This document shows positions 12,901 to 26,557 of a DNA stretch of 64,000 nucleotides, piece by piece; within the stretch, counting starts at the first letter, position 1, and every line of letters begins with the position of its first letter. The stretch comes from Sebastes aleutianus (Eukaryota; Chordata; Actinopteri; Perciformes; Sebastidae). The translations under genes and the position numbers were made by a program. Below the pieces are notes generated by a model. That model ran no database searches and was not told where the DNA came from. It was given only the letters and a program-made list of their open reading frames with translations. The stretch covers positions 6,204,909 to 6,268,908 of the forward strand of contig CAKAKS010000067.1 in assembly GCA_916700875.1 (NCBI GenBank), in the 5' to 3' direction.

Positions 12901-15900
12901 GAGATTATCCCATAAAATGATTAGTTGTACTAGAGCTATTACATCTCATTCTTCTCTGTTTTAAAGCACTTTTCAAAGTGGCAACAACAATAAAATCAAA
13001 CAAAGAAATATGAAATACTGTAGTACTATTTGGAAAATGTCTTAAAATAAAATATTAAAGTATTAGTAATTTGTATTAAATGGGTTAAAACATGCACAGT
13101 AATAATACTGTTGCTCATAGCTTCTGTCAAAGTGTAGGTGTTTAGATCTTTTATTGGTACATTTCTATTTTCGTCTTCTGTGTTGCAGTTGAACTTCCAT
13201 GACTCGAATGGACTGAATGTTTTAACTCTGTCTCAACAGAACAAGTATTTGTTGTGAAAAGCATCCCTCTTTTGTTTGTCTTTTCTTAAACCACATACTG
13301 TACTGAGGCAGATTTGGCTCACATTTCAGAGCATCACATGTAGGTGATGACCAGCAGATATTAAAGGTTTTCTGGTCAGAGTCGAGAGAGATTTGCTCAC
13401 TTGCTCACCGTTTTGTGATGTCTGTGTTTCTACAGCCGCTGAGAGTGAACGGGGTGAAAGTTTACACAGAGAACGTGGACAAGAGGCAGGTCATCATGGA
13501 CATGCAGATCAGGTACACAGTCAACCTCTCACATTCACAAACACTTGGCTTTACCACTGATCGCTGCAGTTTCTGAAGGTTAAGGCTGGTGATATTCCAG
13601 ATGTTTCTTATGTTCAATAATCCCCATGAAAAGACCAACAATGACTTGATCCCACTACAAAGCAGCGAAAGTAGTGTAAATAGTCTCCAATGCACTCCTG
13701 TTTATTAAAAAAAACAGCTGTGCCCAGCTGTTTTAGGAAATTACTGAACCTCTTTAAAATATTAAACTATATATTTTTGACTTCTTTTTATTGGTATTAT
13801 AGAAATATAGTCATCTTGACATCTTCAGGTAGATATATACACTATATATATATACAGTATATGATATATTCACTGTGCAATATAAACATTTCTGTTACAA
13901 AATCACAAAATCTTTGCACAAATAATAATAGTGACAGTAATAGAAGATAATTAAAAGAAAACAAATTATAATAGAGAAATTTAGAAAATAATAATAAACA
14001 AAAAGAAAAAAAGAAATAAAAAAAAGAAAATAATAAATAAATAAATACGCAGGGTTTGCAACTAACAATCGTTTTTGTTATAGATTAGTCTGTCGATTAT
14101 TCTCTCGACCAAACGATCAATCTATTAGTCTACAAAATGTCCATCCCAGCCTCTCAAAGCCCACGAAAATATATACTCTTGAGCCGTATTAAAGATATCC
14201 ATCTTCAGCAGTTCCCACTGGGCTACTACTGATGACACCAGCCTTTTTCTTTAAGAATAAAAGTGTCTAACAAGTGCTGTTGTTTGCTCTGTATTGAAAC
14301 AAACACATGAAGCCATAAATATGCAGTTTATGGATGTGTTTCCTTTCACATCATAACATTAATCCTCTTATTGCATTTCTCTTCCTTTCAGTTTCGTTGG
14401 GAATACAGAGATCGACGTGGACATCAAGAAATTCTATTGTAGAGCTGGAATCAAAAGCATACAGGTAGTACTGCAGTGTGGGATGTACAATGTTAAGTAC
14501 TATTAGTCATTTTTTATGCTATGTCATGGTGCATATGTGTTAGCCAGGCTCACACAGAGCAAAGAATAGCTCTTTAAAACTAGTGGCAGGTCATGTGTGG
14601 TTCCTGCTGTGTAGCTAGATTCACCAACAGTGTTGAAACGATCGGTTCATTCATCTAGTAGTCGATCGGCACAAAATTAATGGTCAACAATTCTGACAAT
14701 TCATCATTTGAAGTCATTCATCAGGCACATATTAGAAATATTCTCTGGTTTCAGATTCCCATATATGAGAATTTTCTGTTTTTCTCTGTTTTATATTGTT
14801 GTTAATTGGATATCTTTAGGTTTCGGGCTGTTGGTTGTACAAAACAAGTAATATGAAGACAGACAGCTGGGCTCTCTGCGCTTGTGATGGACATTTTTTT
14901 TACTATTTTAATAGGTTAATACCTCCTTTTTTTGTCCAAACAATTTTTCAGTTTTGTAAAATAAGTATTTCAATAGAAAAGCTAACATAAAGCTACAAAA
15001 TAATACAAAATGCTAGGGTTGCAACTAATGATTATGAATAATCTGTCAGTTATGTTTTGATCAATCAATTAATTTAAGGCTTAGTCTATAATTTGTTCAT
15101 TTGTTCATCACAATTGACTTGATTTGTCCGACCAACAGTCCACAACTCAAAGATATGAAATTAACAGCGATATAATAGATATAGAGAAGAGCAGCAAATA
15201 TAGATGCTAGAACCGGTGAATATGTGGAAATGTTATTCGCTAAAATATTTAAATGATTAATCAAAATATTTGATTTAATGGAAATTGGCTGATACTGTAT
15301 ATTAAACTGACGAATTGTTCCGGCAGTAAGAGGATACTAAAATAAAACAAATACATAGAAAGTTCAAATCAATTCAGTGCAAAATGTCACCAAATATTTA
15401 ACCTTGAACCACATTAACATTAATATTCATTTTATGAGGTTATAGAGGATAAAAAGGAGACTTTCAGACAGATGTTGTTGGTGGCAGCCGTCGTTCCCTC
15501 GGTCATGACCACCCCATTAACCCCTGACCTCCCCAGAGACACTTTTACATAATGTGTTGACACAGGACTGATAAAGAAGATGTTATCCACTCGTCTGTTG
15601 GCATAGGATCAGGCCATATTTGCTGTTCAGAGATCAGAGAAAGCGAGAGGAGAGAGAGAAGAGTGGGAAAGATTTACAGAGAGAAAGAGGCAAAGTCAAT
15701 ATTTACCTCTTGTGTATGGCTTCAAATTTTATAGCGTCAGTCTCGGGGCTGTGTGTCAGCTTTTCACTGGCTGCTGGAGAATTAAGTAGTTTAGACGGCG
15801 AAGACGTTAACTTAGAGCTTATCGTGAATGATGAGTCACTCTCTAGGAAGAGTTCTCTCTCCATCAACTGTCAAATTACATCAACTCTATCCTTTTTTAG

Positions 15901-18900
15901 TCACATCAGTTACTGAGAAGAGAGCTTCTTCTTCTTCTGGTTAAATGCATCCTGACACAAATAATCTGCTGCACATGATTTATAAAGCGCACTCCTTCAG
16001 GCAGGAGGACGGCAGAGATAAACAAACTGCTATCTTCTATCTTTCCACCGCACCCATTCTGATGAGAAAAATGTTACTCAGAGTGAGTTAGGACCAAATT
16101 TGGTGGTGCAGACGGGCGGTCTACATATCTGAAGTTTGAGTCACTGCATCCAATGAGAAAGCAGCTTGAAGGAAAAACACTGAGGGGGAAAAATTCACTT
16201 GTTTCCTAAGAATTATCCCTCATATCTGTTCAGTTTAACATCAGTCCATTAAAATAGTTAATCTTGATTAATTGCAAATTATTCGCACAACAGGCAATAA
16301 CAGCTGTCAGTGTGTCAGTGTGTTGACTTGACTATGACTTGCTCCAAACTGCATGTGATTATCATAAAGTGGGCATGTCTGTAAAGGGGGGACTCGTGGG
16401 TACCTTTAAAAAATCTATGACAGAAGACTTTGGCCAATCACAGGTCATTTCAGAGAGAGAAAGCGTTCCTATTGGCTGTGCTCCGGCTGGTGGGCGGTGC
16501 TTGATATTTCCTCAACTTGATCTCAACATGGCTGCCGGGTCACAAACTTTCTCATTTTACAGCTAAACAGTACACTACAAGATGTTTCTGAAAACATTGA
16601 TTAATGAATCAGAATATTGATTCATGTTTGATCAGCGCTGCCTAGTTTGACCGTTTGATCGGAGTTTGCGAGTGATTGACAGCCGGCTCTCAAAGACAGC
16701 AGCTGGACAGCAGACTCCAGATCAGCTCTGATTGGTTGTTTTCCTCCTGTCTGTGAAATCTTGCAGATGCCATTAGGAGCACCGGAGGACACAGAGGAAC
16801 ATGATTTTTTTCATATTACCTGTCTCATGCACTACTGTCAGGATATAGCGACCGTTTCATAAAAATAACTTTTTTTAATCATATTTGCTCCGTTTCTACC
16901 CACTGCTGCTTTAAGTCCAATTCGTTTAAACAACATTTATAATGTGAGAAGTTTACCTTCTTCTGATTGGCCTCTCTCACCTAGTTTGACAGCATCTATG
17001 ACACCTCTGTGAAGCCATGGTTCACATTCCTGGTCTCAGAAGTCTGTCTCTGGCCCTGCAGGTCATGAAAGATCACAAGCAATGATTGGTCGGGGCTCAA
17101 CGCACAGCAGGAAAAAATCTGACACAGCGACCATCTCTAAAGACATAAGTGTCCTGTAGTCTAATAGAACAGTGAACAGGATCAGTAGGTTTCATCACTG
17201 AGGACTAACTGACTGATTCTGAATGTGTTTGTTTCTCCTTCCAGCTTCATGGGACGGTGAGAGTGGTGATGGAGCCTCTGCTGGGAGACATGCCTCTGAT
17301 CGGAGCCCTGTCTGTCTTTTTCCTCAAGAAACCAGTGAGTACCTCGACCTTTGACCTCATCCTCTGACTGTGACTTCCTCATGTGGTGTACCAGCAGAGT
17401 AAAAAAAAAGTTTCTGGAAACGACAGAATATTTTCACTGCAGATGTTATTTTGATAATCAGATTTTCACCTGGATTTTAATCCTTTATTAGTATTTTTCA
17501 TAATTTTAAATGAGAACAGATTAATATGTAATACCCGCCGGGATACATTAGCCAAACTCTGGTGTTCTGATTGAAGGAGGGGCCAACTAGAGTCATGTTT
17601 GGCGCTTTGCAAGCTGTGAACAAAGAAAAATATGTTGTGTAATGTGCTAAAATATACAAAAAAATGCATTTTGCAGAAGCACAAAGTAAGATGTTTACAA
17701 AGTTTGCTCTAATAACTTGTAGAATCAGCAGCACTCAAATGGGGAATTATTTCTGGATTTGTTCTGGATCAAGTTTTTGTTTGTAGCGTTCTAATTCTTG
17801 CACCGCCAGGCGTTCAGAAATATTTATTACTTTATATCTTCTGGATCTGGGTGGAGTTCACTGATAAGCTGCTGTTTAGGCGTTGGGTCAGTAGGATCCT
17901 GGTAGTCGGTCCTCTGCCTGCACAAATCTATTCAAACCTTTTATTGTGTCGCAACTGTCGCAAATTCACATCGCTGCTGGTATGAATAGTTTTGATGCAA
18001 CCGAGTATTTAGCATTTTGGTGTTGTTTGTTCATCACGGTGTCTAAAGGCCTTAAGGCTGCTGGTTTTTCCACATGTATCAACCTGAATGCAACTCCAGT
18101 TTCCTGCAGCTTTGGTGACATTATTTGTTAATTTCCTGAAAGTTGCCGTGATCCTGAGCTTGACTGGTGACTGCGGTGTTGTTGTTGTGGTTTATTGTTA
18201 CAGTGATGTCATTAGATTCACATACCGGTCATCGTCTGGTTTTATCCGGTATGTACTATTTGTACATCTTGCCGTTATGACTGCCAGAAATAATCTGAGG
18301 TTTGAACAGAGGAGTGTTTTCACTCTGAATGAAGAATGTGTGCCCTCTGTTCACACATTCATTGTACTATATTGAAGTAGACAATAGAATAGATTTGTAC
18401 ACAAAGTGCTGCTTTGGTTTCATACAAACATGCTGGATTGAATTCTAATTGTTAGATCATGCAGTTATCAATGCATTTTGTCCTTGTAGCACTGTGTGAC
18501 AGTTCATTCTTGTTCTTGAAGATTGTAGTTTTAACAAGTTCTCCCTACTACCTTTTTCCACACAAGTATAGACAAATTGCCAAATTAGTTACACTGTGTT
18601 TCATGTCAGGAACAAACCAAGTGTCACCAGTGAGTTCCTGTTGTCACAGGAAGTACAACATATTCAAATTCAGATCGAATTTATTGGCATTTGCACAGGT
18701 AGGTACAAGACAATACAGGTACATTGGAAATGTACAGGTACGCCTACATTGGATTATAGTATTAGCCTCAGACAGCTAGCATTGTGGCTAGTTTGATAAG
18801 CAGTACAAAGTTAGAGACTGGAAAAATACGCGTAGAATAATGAGTTGTTCTGTGAAATCCCCCCACCACGCTGCTTTCATATTCTTCCTGTGCCAGCCTG

Positions 18901-21900
18901 GCAGAACGGCATTGTGGTCCTCCGCCGTGGTTTGTATCTAGAGCGCTAACTAGGCCACGGAAAGACATGCGCCCACTTCACTGTGCTGCACAACCCACGA
19001 ACACACCCAAACACACGGCCGCACTTATACTGTATTTTTCCGTCCACGCGGACTAACACACAGACGTGAGGATTAAAGAGGAACCAATTTCACACATCAT
19101 GATCATTTTAGCTTAAGTGACATCACTCGAGTATCTCTGCAAGTTTATAACAGATAGCATCTGTTATCTACAGGAGATGTGGAGAAGGATGGAAGGAAGG
19201 AAGGATCTAATTGAGTTACATTCCTAGCTAGATTGACAATAAGGGGGTTTTTCCGCAGTTTCCACCACAGAAGTGCTCGTCATCCAATCAAACCAAATCA
19301 GAGCATGGCTTTTTCTATGGTGTTCCTCAAGGTCTTGGTGTCTTAATGTGGTATTTTGGAGGAATTATTGATCATTTTTTTATCAAAAAACTTAGCACGA
19401 AATCTGTGTAACAAATGGTATCATCCCAAAAATTGCCATGAGACATAATAGAGCATGGGGATGACCATCACAAACTCATATCATCATGTTCTACCCTTTC
19501 ACAATTTATTTTCAATTGATTAATTCATTTATTAATTCATTTTAATTCATTGACTATTCATCTACCCCTGAACATCCCCTGTCTACTACCCCTACTCCTG
19601 TAAAAAGAGAGCGGAATGGTAAGGGGTTAAGTGTCTTTTTTTTTTACTGGACAGACAACAGGGATAAATGCTCTGGAATGATGTCTAATTAGTGCCCGTT
19701 AGCTAGCTCACTCAACACAATTATACCAAAGCAACAACAAAAATACATGCATCCAACTTTGTGGCTGCAGACCACAACACGCTCAAGACAGTGTCCTCAT
19801 TCGCCTCAAGACACAACCATGTTCCCTTCCTCTGTCTCACACACACACAAACATACTCACACTGATGAAAGAAAGGCAGCTGCTCAGAATATCTACACCG
19901 CAGACGGAAAATGACTGCCTGCGAGACTTAATCACAGGGAGCGGGGAGTTATCACATCACCAAAACATGCCCGTCTTTACAAAAAGTAGTTCTCAACTTT
20001 CGTTCTCAACAATAAAGAAGTAATTAGTTAAAGAGGAGACAGGTCTACCTTAACAGAACATCACAGACATGAGTGATAAACGATGAGTGGTTTTGAGACT
20101 GATTATGTAATGCAGTAAGAGAGAATGAGAGGCTCTTTAATGCCGTAAACAATCTAAATAATCTTACACCAGACTGCCTGAGGCTTTACTGTCTGCACAG
20201 AAAAAGACAGTTACTGCTTTGTTTGCACAACACCGTTCAAAAAAAAAAAAAAAAACAGGTGATACACTTTTACTTTTTTAAAATCTAATTTTCACTTCCC
20301 TTTTAAATAATAAATGTATTTTTGGGGAGTGTCGTCAGCCGATACTGCACTGTTCAAAAGCTCAGAAAGCAGATTATTACATTACAGCAAGATCTTTCAT
20401 CTTTAAATCTAACGTTTCCCACATGCCACTCATCACTACAGAAGGTGTTGAGTGACTGAACATCATTCTGGCCCGTAGAATTATATTTCAAATTCTTGTC
20501 CACAAACTGATGTTTCCAGATATAAGAACAGATTTTTGACATTATGTACATGGAATCTGTGATTTTCTATTCAAGGTACAGATGCAGTCATTAAAAGAAT
20601 GAGCAGTCATGGGAAGTAACTAAGTACTGTACTGTAGTACTACAGTATGTGTCCTTACATTTTTCTGCTACTTTATACTTCTACTCCACTACCTTTCAGA
20701 TAAAATATTGTAACTAGGGCTGTCAATCGATTAAAATATTTAATCGCATGATTGTCCATAGTTAACCGCGATTAATCACAAATTATTTGCAAATTTTTTA
20801 TCAGTTCAAAGGGAGATTTGTCAAGTATTTAATACTCTTATCAACATGGGAGTGGACAAATATGCTGCTTTATGCGAATATATGTATACATTTATTATTG
20901 GAAATCAAATTAACAACACAAAACAATGACAAATTATGCCCATAAACCCTCCCAGGTACTGCATTTAACATAAAACAATATGCTCAAATCATAACATGGC
21001 AAACTGCAGCCCAACAGGCAACAACAGCTGTCAGTGTGTCAGTGTGCTGACTTGACTATGACTTGCCCCAAACTGCATGTGATTATCATAACGTGGGCAT
21101 GTCTGTAAAGGGGAGACTCGTGGGTACCCATAGAACCCATTTACATTCACATATCTGGAGGTCAGAGGTATTCTGAAATGTGCCATTCTGCATAATGACT
21201 ACTTTTAATTTTGGTACTTTAAATATATTTTGATGCAAACACTTCTGCTTGTGCTTAAACCTGCAGCAGGCAGAACGTTTTTGGCATCATCGGGCAAAAA
21301 TTCCATAATAACCTCTCAGCATATTGTAATGCAAGTGTTCTGAGAGAAAACTATAACTCTTTTAATCACATTTGCTCCATTTCTACCCTCTGCTGCTTTA
21401 AGTCACATTCTGATTGCAGAACTTACAACAGAGTATTTCTACACCCTGTTGCTACTTTTACTTAAGTAAAATGTCTGAGTACTTCTTCCACCACTGAACG
21501 TGAATCTTGGGTTTGAATGCATAACCTAATATAAGTATAATATTTTTTAAGCTCAAGCTTCTCTGTATATATGCAGAGACATTTGAGCAGTTTCGTGCGT
21601 CACTTCTCCTCGTTGCTCTTCATCTGCTTTCGGCCGTAAAAACAGTTTGCAGCACTTGACATTTTAAGCCTCTTTTATAACCTTTTTAAACTTTACGATC
21701 ACTCTTAATCCTTAACATACTCACATACACACACACACACAGACACACACACTCCTTCTCTCTCTCTGGCTCCTACTCGTATGCAGAAACGTCCACCTCA
21801 CAATATCAATGGTATGTTTCAAAACACAAACACGCTGACATCATTTCATTCCACCGTAAGTCCACATATATGCTAACCTTGACAGCTGCCACGTGGCTCT

Positions 21901-22484
21901 CTCTCCTTTTATAGACCGTGGACCGGTGTTATTTTGAGCTGGGTGCCTTCCCAACACGAGGCTGGTGACTGTCTCATGAACTAGACCTTACAGTTTGTGA
22001 TGATGATGATGATTGAACAGTGACTTGCAGTCAGTCTGCTCTGCTGCAGGAGCACTGCAGACTGGCTCACAGAATGAAACAGATACTTCTCCTCAGTTCT
22101 GACTCATTTGTTTACGCTCTCTAAATCAAGTGGTCCTGATTATCAAGTCAAAGAGCCTCCCTGTCTCAGCCTGTCTCACTCAGACCCGGAAGTCGCTGCT
22201 TGCTCACCTCACCTCGGCTCCACCCTATTTTGAAAATTAGGATTTTTTACCTTCAAGTCCTGACAAAAAGACAAAGCAGTAAACCCTAAAACTCCAGTCT
22301 TCTTAAGGACAATATGTCCATGTTTTTCTACAGTCTTTGCTGCTGTTACTACTCCTTCTGCTCCGACTACTACCACCATTATGCCATGCTGCTGCTCCTC
22401 CTACGACTATTGTTAGTACTGCTTTTACTGCTCCTACTATAATCACTGCTGCCTGTACTGTTACTACTGTTAGCACCAGCTGTA

Positions 22485-22538
<54 letters not shown>

Positions 22539-25500
22539 CCACAATATTCAGAAAATATCAGGGTGTGTCAGGTATGTGTGCTGTGATTCAGCCTTGGTTT
22601 AATACTGCAGTCGTTCCTGTCTGACACCATGATGAATATGCGACTTCCTCATCATAATCCGGTTCCTCAGGTAACCCAGTTTTATATTGGAAGTATATAA
22701 GCCTCAAAACTGGGTTAGAAAACCAGGTTAAGCTCCCATTCTGAATATGACAATCCTGAGTGTAGGGATTGTAAGGTTTCATGTGCAAACGCAGAATCGC
22801 TCATGATTTTTGCCGCAATGCCAACGAATATATGGTGGAGTGCAGCACCTCCATTAAGGGTTATCATTACATCATCATCTCCATACTGTTCTGTTTGTAC
22901 TGAGAGGCTCAGCCACGGGGGCCTGACAGGTCAATATTTACAGCTCATCTTGAATAATTGAAATAGTGAAAGCATTGTAGTGACCTAATCACAAGTGATA
23001 ATCTGTCTGCATCCTTTCTTTCTTTCTTTTCTTTTTTAGCCGTGCCAAGAGGTTAGGGAGTATGCAGTCATGTGCACTAACATCACACGTAGCCAAACAC
23101 ACACACATTAGGACGGTAGCTAACAGATAATCCTTTCTCATCAATTCAAAAGCAAACCTGTGTATCCACTGCCGCAATTACTGTGACAAGTAGGGCTGTC
23201 AACGTAATCACGACATCATTGCGTTAACGCAAATTAGTTTTAACACCAATTTCTGTAATGCATTAACGCAACTTGTGATTTTTAGGTTGTATCGGGCTCA
23301 GTTTTAAAGCTAGAGTGACGGTATCATATGAAACTATAAAACCTAAGGAACCCATTGGTACCAATCATGTCATACTAGCTTGTCACGAAAGAGGTTAAAT
23401 AACGCTCCAAACTTACGCTAAGTTTTGGCGAGGAAAAACTGGCATGGCCATTTTCAAAGGGGTCCCTTGACCTCTGACCTCCAGATATGTGAATGAAAAT
23501 GGGTTCTATGGGTACCCACAAGTCTCCCCTTTACAGACATGCCCACTTTATGATAATCACATGCAGTTTAAGGCAAGTCATAGTCAAGTCAGCACACTGA
23601 CACACTGACAGCTGTTGTTGCCTGTTGGGCTGCAGTTTGCCATGTTATGATTTTACGTATTTTTTATGCTTTTATTATTATTGTCGTTTATATTATGTCT
23701 GTGTTTAAGTAAGAAGACATTTCAATGCACTGATAAGTTGATTGTTCAACTGTTAAATGCTCTGCTCAGTACATATCTTATATTACTATTAAGTTATTAC
23801 TTATATTATTATTACTATTTTATATTATACTATTGATAGGTCTTTTGGGGTTTTAACTCTCAAACATCAATACCTTAATTGTGTTTTTTAGTTGTTTTAT
23901 ACTGTCGAGAATGCAAACCTCATAAAGTGTGTTTTTTAACAAGCGTTTTCTTTCCTCAGTGATCCACCTGTTAAATTAATTTAAAGTAATATTAGGAGAT
24001 CTTTTTTTACTACAGTTAATGTTCTGTTTTCTGTCTCACTTGTTTTTCATCAACAGTGGATTTCTTTGCATAATGTTGAGTTCTTTTGTTGCTGATGAGA
24101 AACTGTTTTCACATTTTGTGACTTATTTTGACATCTCTCCTGATCTACTGTAACATCGAACAGATGTTTATTTGTTAATGTAATGTCATTTACAAAGTAC
24201 CTTACCACACATACTTCCTGTTTGTTAGAAGCCTAACCCAATCTGCCCGGCTCTATTGATTATCGGGTCGATTGAATTCGGGCCGGGCTCCTCAGCTCCT
24301 GCTGCCGCTGCTCTGCTGACTCATGACGGTGTCAGTTAGGAGCTGATAATGTGTAGAACAAGAGCTCAGACAGCAGTTTATTGTTCCATACCAAACCTTT
24401 TATTTTATATTTAATGTTTCTGCCGTAGTTGAGTTTATTATATGAAGGAAAAATGTAGAGATATAAGTTTTTCCTCAAATCATGTTTAGGGTTAGGATGA
24501 TTTGGGCTTTTGAATCAGATTAATTTAGTTAGTTAGTTCCAACACTCACATTATTAAATAGATTTGACTATTTTGATGCCCAATGTTGGTTTGGGGTTTA
24601 GTTCAACTGATTGTCTCCTTAAAAACTGATCTGTGGTGGGAACAAAAGTCGTGTGCTTTTCAGTAGATCATGTTTTCCCTTTTAAACCCTTCTTTTATTA
24701 TCTCTTTTATTTAAACTCTTTTATTAAAATCTAAATCATATTTCTTCTCTCCCTTTCAGTTGCTGGACATCAATTGGACGGGACTCACAAACATGCTGGA
24801 CATTCCCGGTGTCAAGTAAGTACAGTAACTGCATGCAATGTGTTGTGACTAAAGCCCCTCTGCCACTGTACGAACAACCCACCAGCATCTGGCTTTTGTC
24901 TTTAGTGGGAAAGGTTACGATCGGCATTCATTCCCGGAAAACAAATGACTCAGCAGTAGTCACGGTTATTTATTGGCTCCAGCTTGGATCATACCTTGCT
25001 TGGCAGAGAGAATAGCGGGATCACATATCACACAAAAATCCATCTTTGAAGGCTTCAAGTAATGCATTTGTGTCAGTCAGTGTCTTACTGGCAGCTACAG
25101 GCGTGGTTTAGGTGTGTGTGAGGCGACACAGAGAGGGGACTGTTGGTTCTAAACAACGATGGCGGCTCCTGAAAAGGTTAGCGTAGATGCTGTAGCATCA
25201 TCTCTATCAGAACTGGAGAGTATTTCTTCATTGAACAAAGAACGGCACTGAAGGCTTTTCTACATGGAAAAGATGTTTTCCCTCTTCTCCCGACTGGCTT
25301 CGGCAAGAGTTTAATTGACATATGATTCATCCAATCACCGTCAAGTATTTTTTGAAAGTGCCTGCCCTTTTCCAAACAGTTTCCAATGACGGCTTCTCAG
25401 ATGGTTCCGTGTAATCAGTGGACGACCTCCGGATCTGTAAAGTGAAGTACCTTAAACCTGCATTCTTTCTAATAGCCAGCAGGGGGCGACTCCTCTGATT

Positions 25501-26521
25501 GTATAGAAGTCAATGAGAAAATGAGCCTACTTCTCACTTGATTTATTACCTCAGTAAACATTGTAAACATGAGTTTATGGTCTCAATCGCTAGTTTCAAG
25601 TCTTCTTCAATACAGCATGATGTTCATTTAGTAAATGATGGTCACATTTAGAGTCAAATAGACCATAAAGCAGGGGATGCTTTAGGGCGTGGCTACCTTG
25701 TGATTGACAGGTCGCTACCACGGCGTTGTCCGGTCTGGGAGTTGTCCGTGTTTTTGTCTTAGATCTTTATATCTTTCACAGTGTGTTTTCAGCTCATGGA
25801 AGTTAATTATAACCTTTTTGGTCGCCTGAAAATGTCTTATTCAGCATTTGTTTGTACTTAGCTCCACCCTTTAGTGTCACATCGGGTCTCAAAAAAACAA
25901 GATGGCGACGGCCAAAATGCCGAACTCAAGGCTTCAAAACAGCAGTCCACAAACCAACGGGTGACGTCACTGTGATTACGTCCACTTCTTATATGCAGTC
26001 TTTGTGTGTAACAAACCATCTGGCACATCAGGTTAGCTCTGATCGGCAGTGATGGAAACATGACATCCGGGTGGACTCGCTAATTTCGCACCTGTTCCGC
26101 CGCTTTCTTTTTTCATCTTAGCCACAAATTCCGTCCGTCTCCGTCCAAGCAGCACGCAAACATTGTTCCAAATTAGTCGGCGCTGAGTTTGAAAGAGAGA
26201 CTGAATAATTAACAGATAACCACCGTAACATTTTCACTGTTAACTAACAGCATTTGTGTTGTTGAACGTGACACACACAGGCGTCCATTACCTATTTTAA
26301 CCCGTCTCATGTGTGGGGGTGTTAGTGTGTCTGTGGGTCATTTGTTGGTCTGTGTATCCTTTGATGTTAATTAGAATGAATCAGTTTACTTTGTTGTTAA
26401 GAGCTGAGCAGCCATATCCTGAACACACACACACACTATTTTGTCTCCATATGGTCGTGCTCTCACACACTATGTACATCCTATGTTTGGATCTCAGTGT
26501 GCTATAAGCAGTACACATAAT

Positions 26522-26557
<36 letters not shown>

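Larger units (their letters stand above)
12168..17244 (+). other. esyt2 introns 12168-13435, 13513-14391, 14465-17244
   Basis: Hold repeat family B, three copies of the GGGTTGCAACTAA family, an A-rich tract near 13920-14045 and a family A fragment. The rest (15300-16240, 16410-17240) shows no gene. Confidence 0.55.
17335..24759 (+). other. esyt2 intron, 7.4 kb
   Basis: Largest intron. Contains the (CAG)16 tract, family A and B pieces, a poly-A tract near 20239 and CA/CT-rich tracts near 21725. The other parts show no coding exon; 24235-24340 is unusually GC-rich and may be another repeat. Confidence 0.55.

Noticed and set aside
22303..22624. Poly-Ala and poly-Leu open frames
   Set aside because: Products of the (CAG)16 tract read in other frames; no other coding signal.
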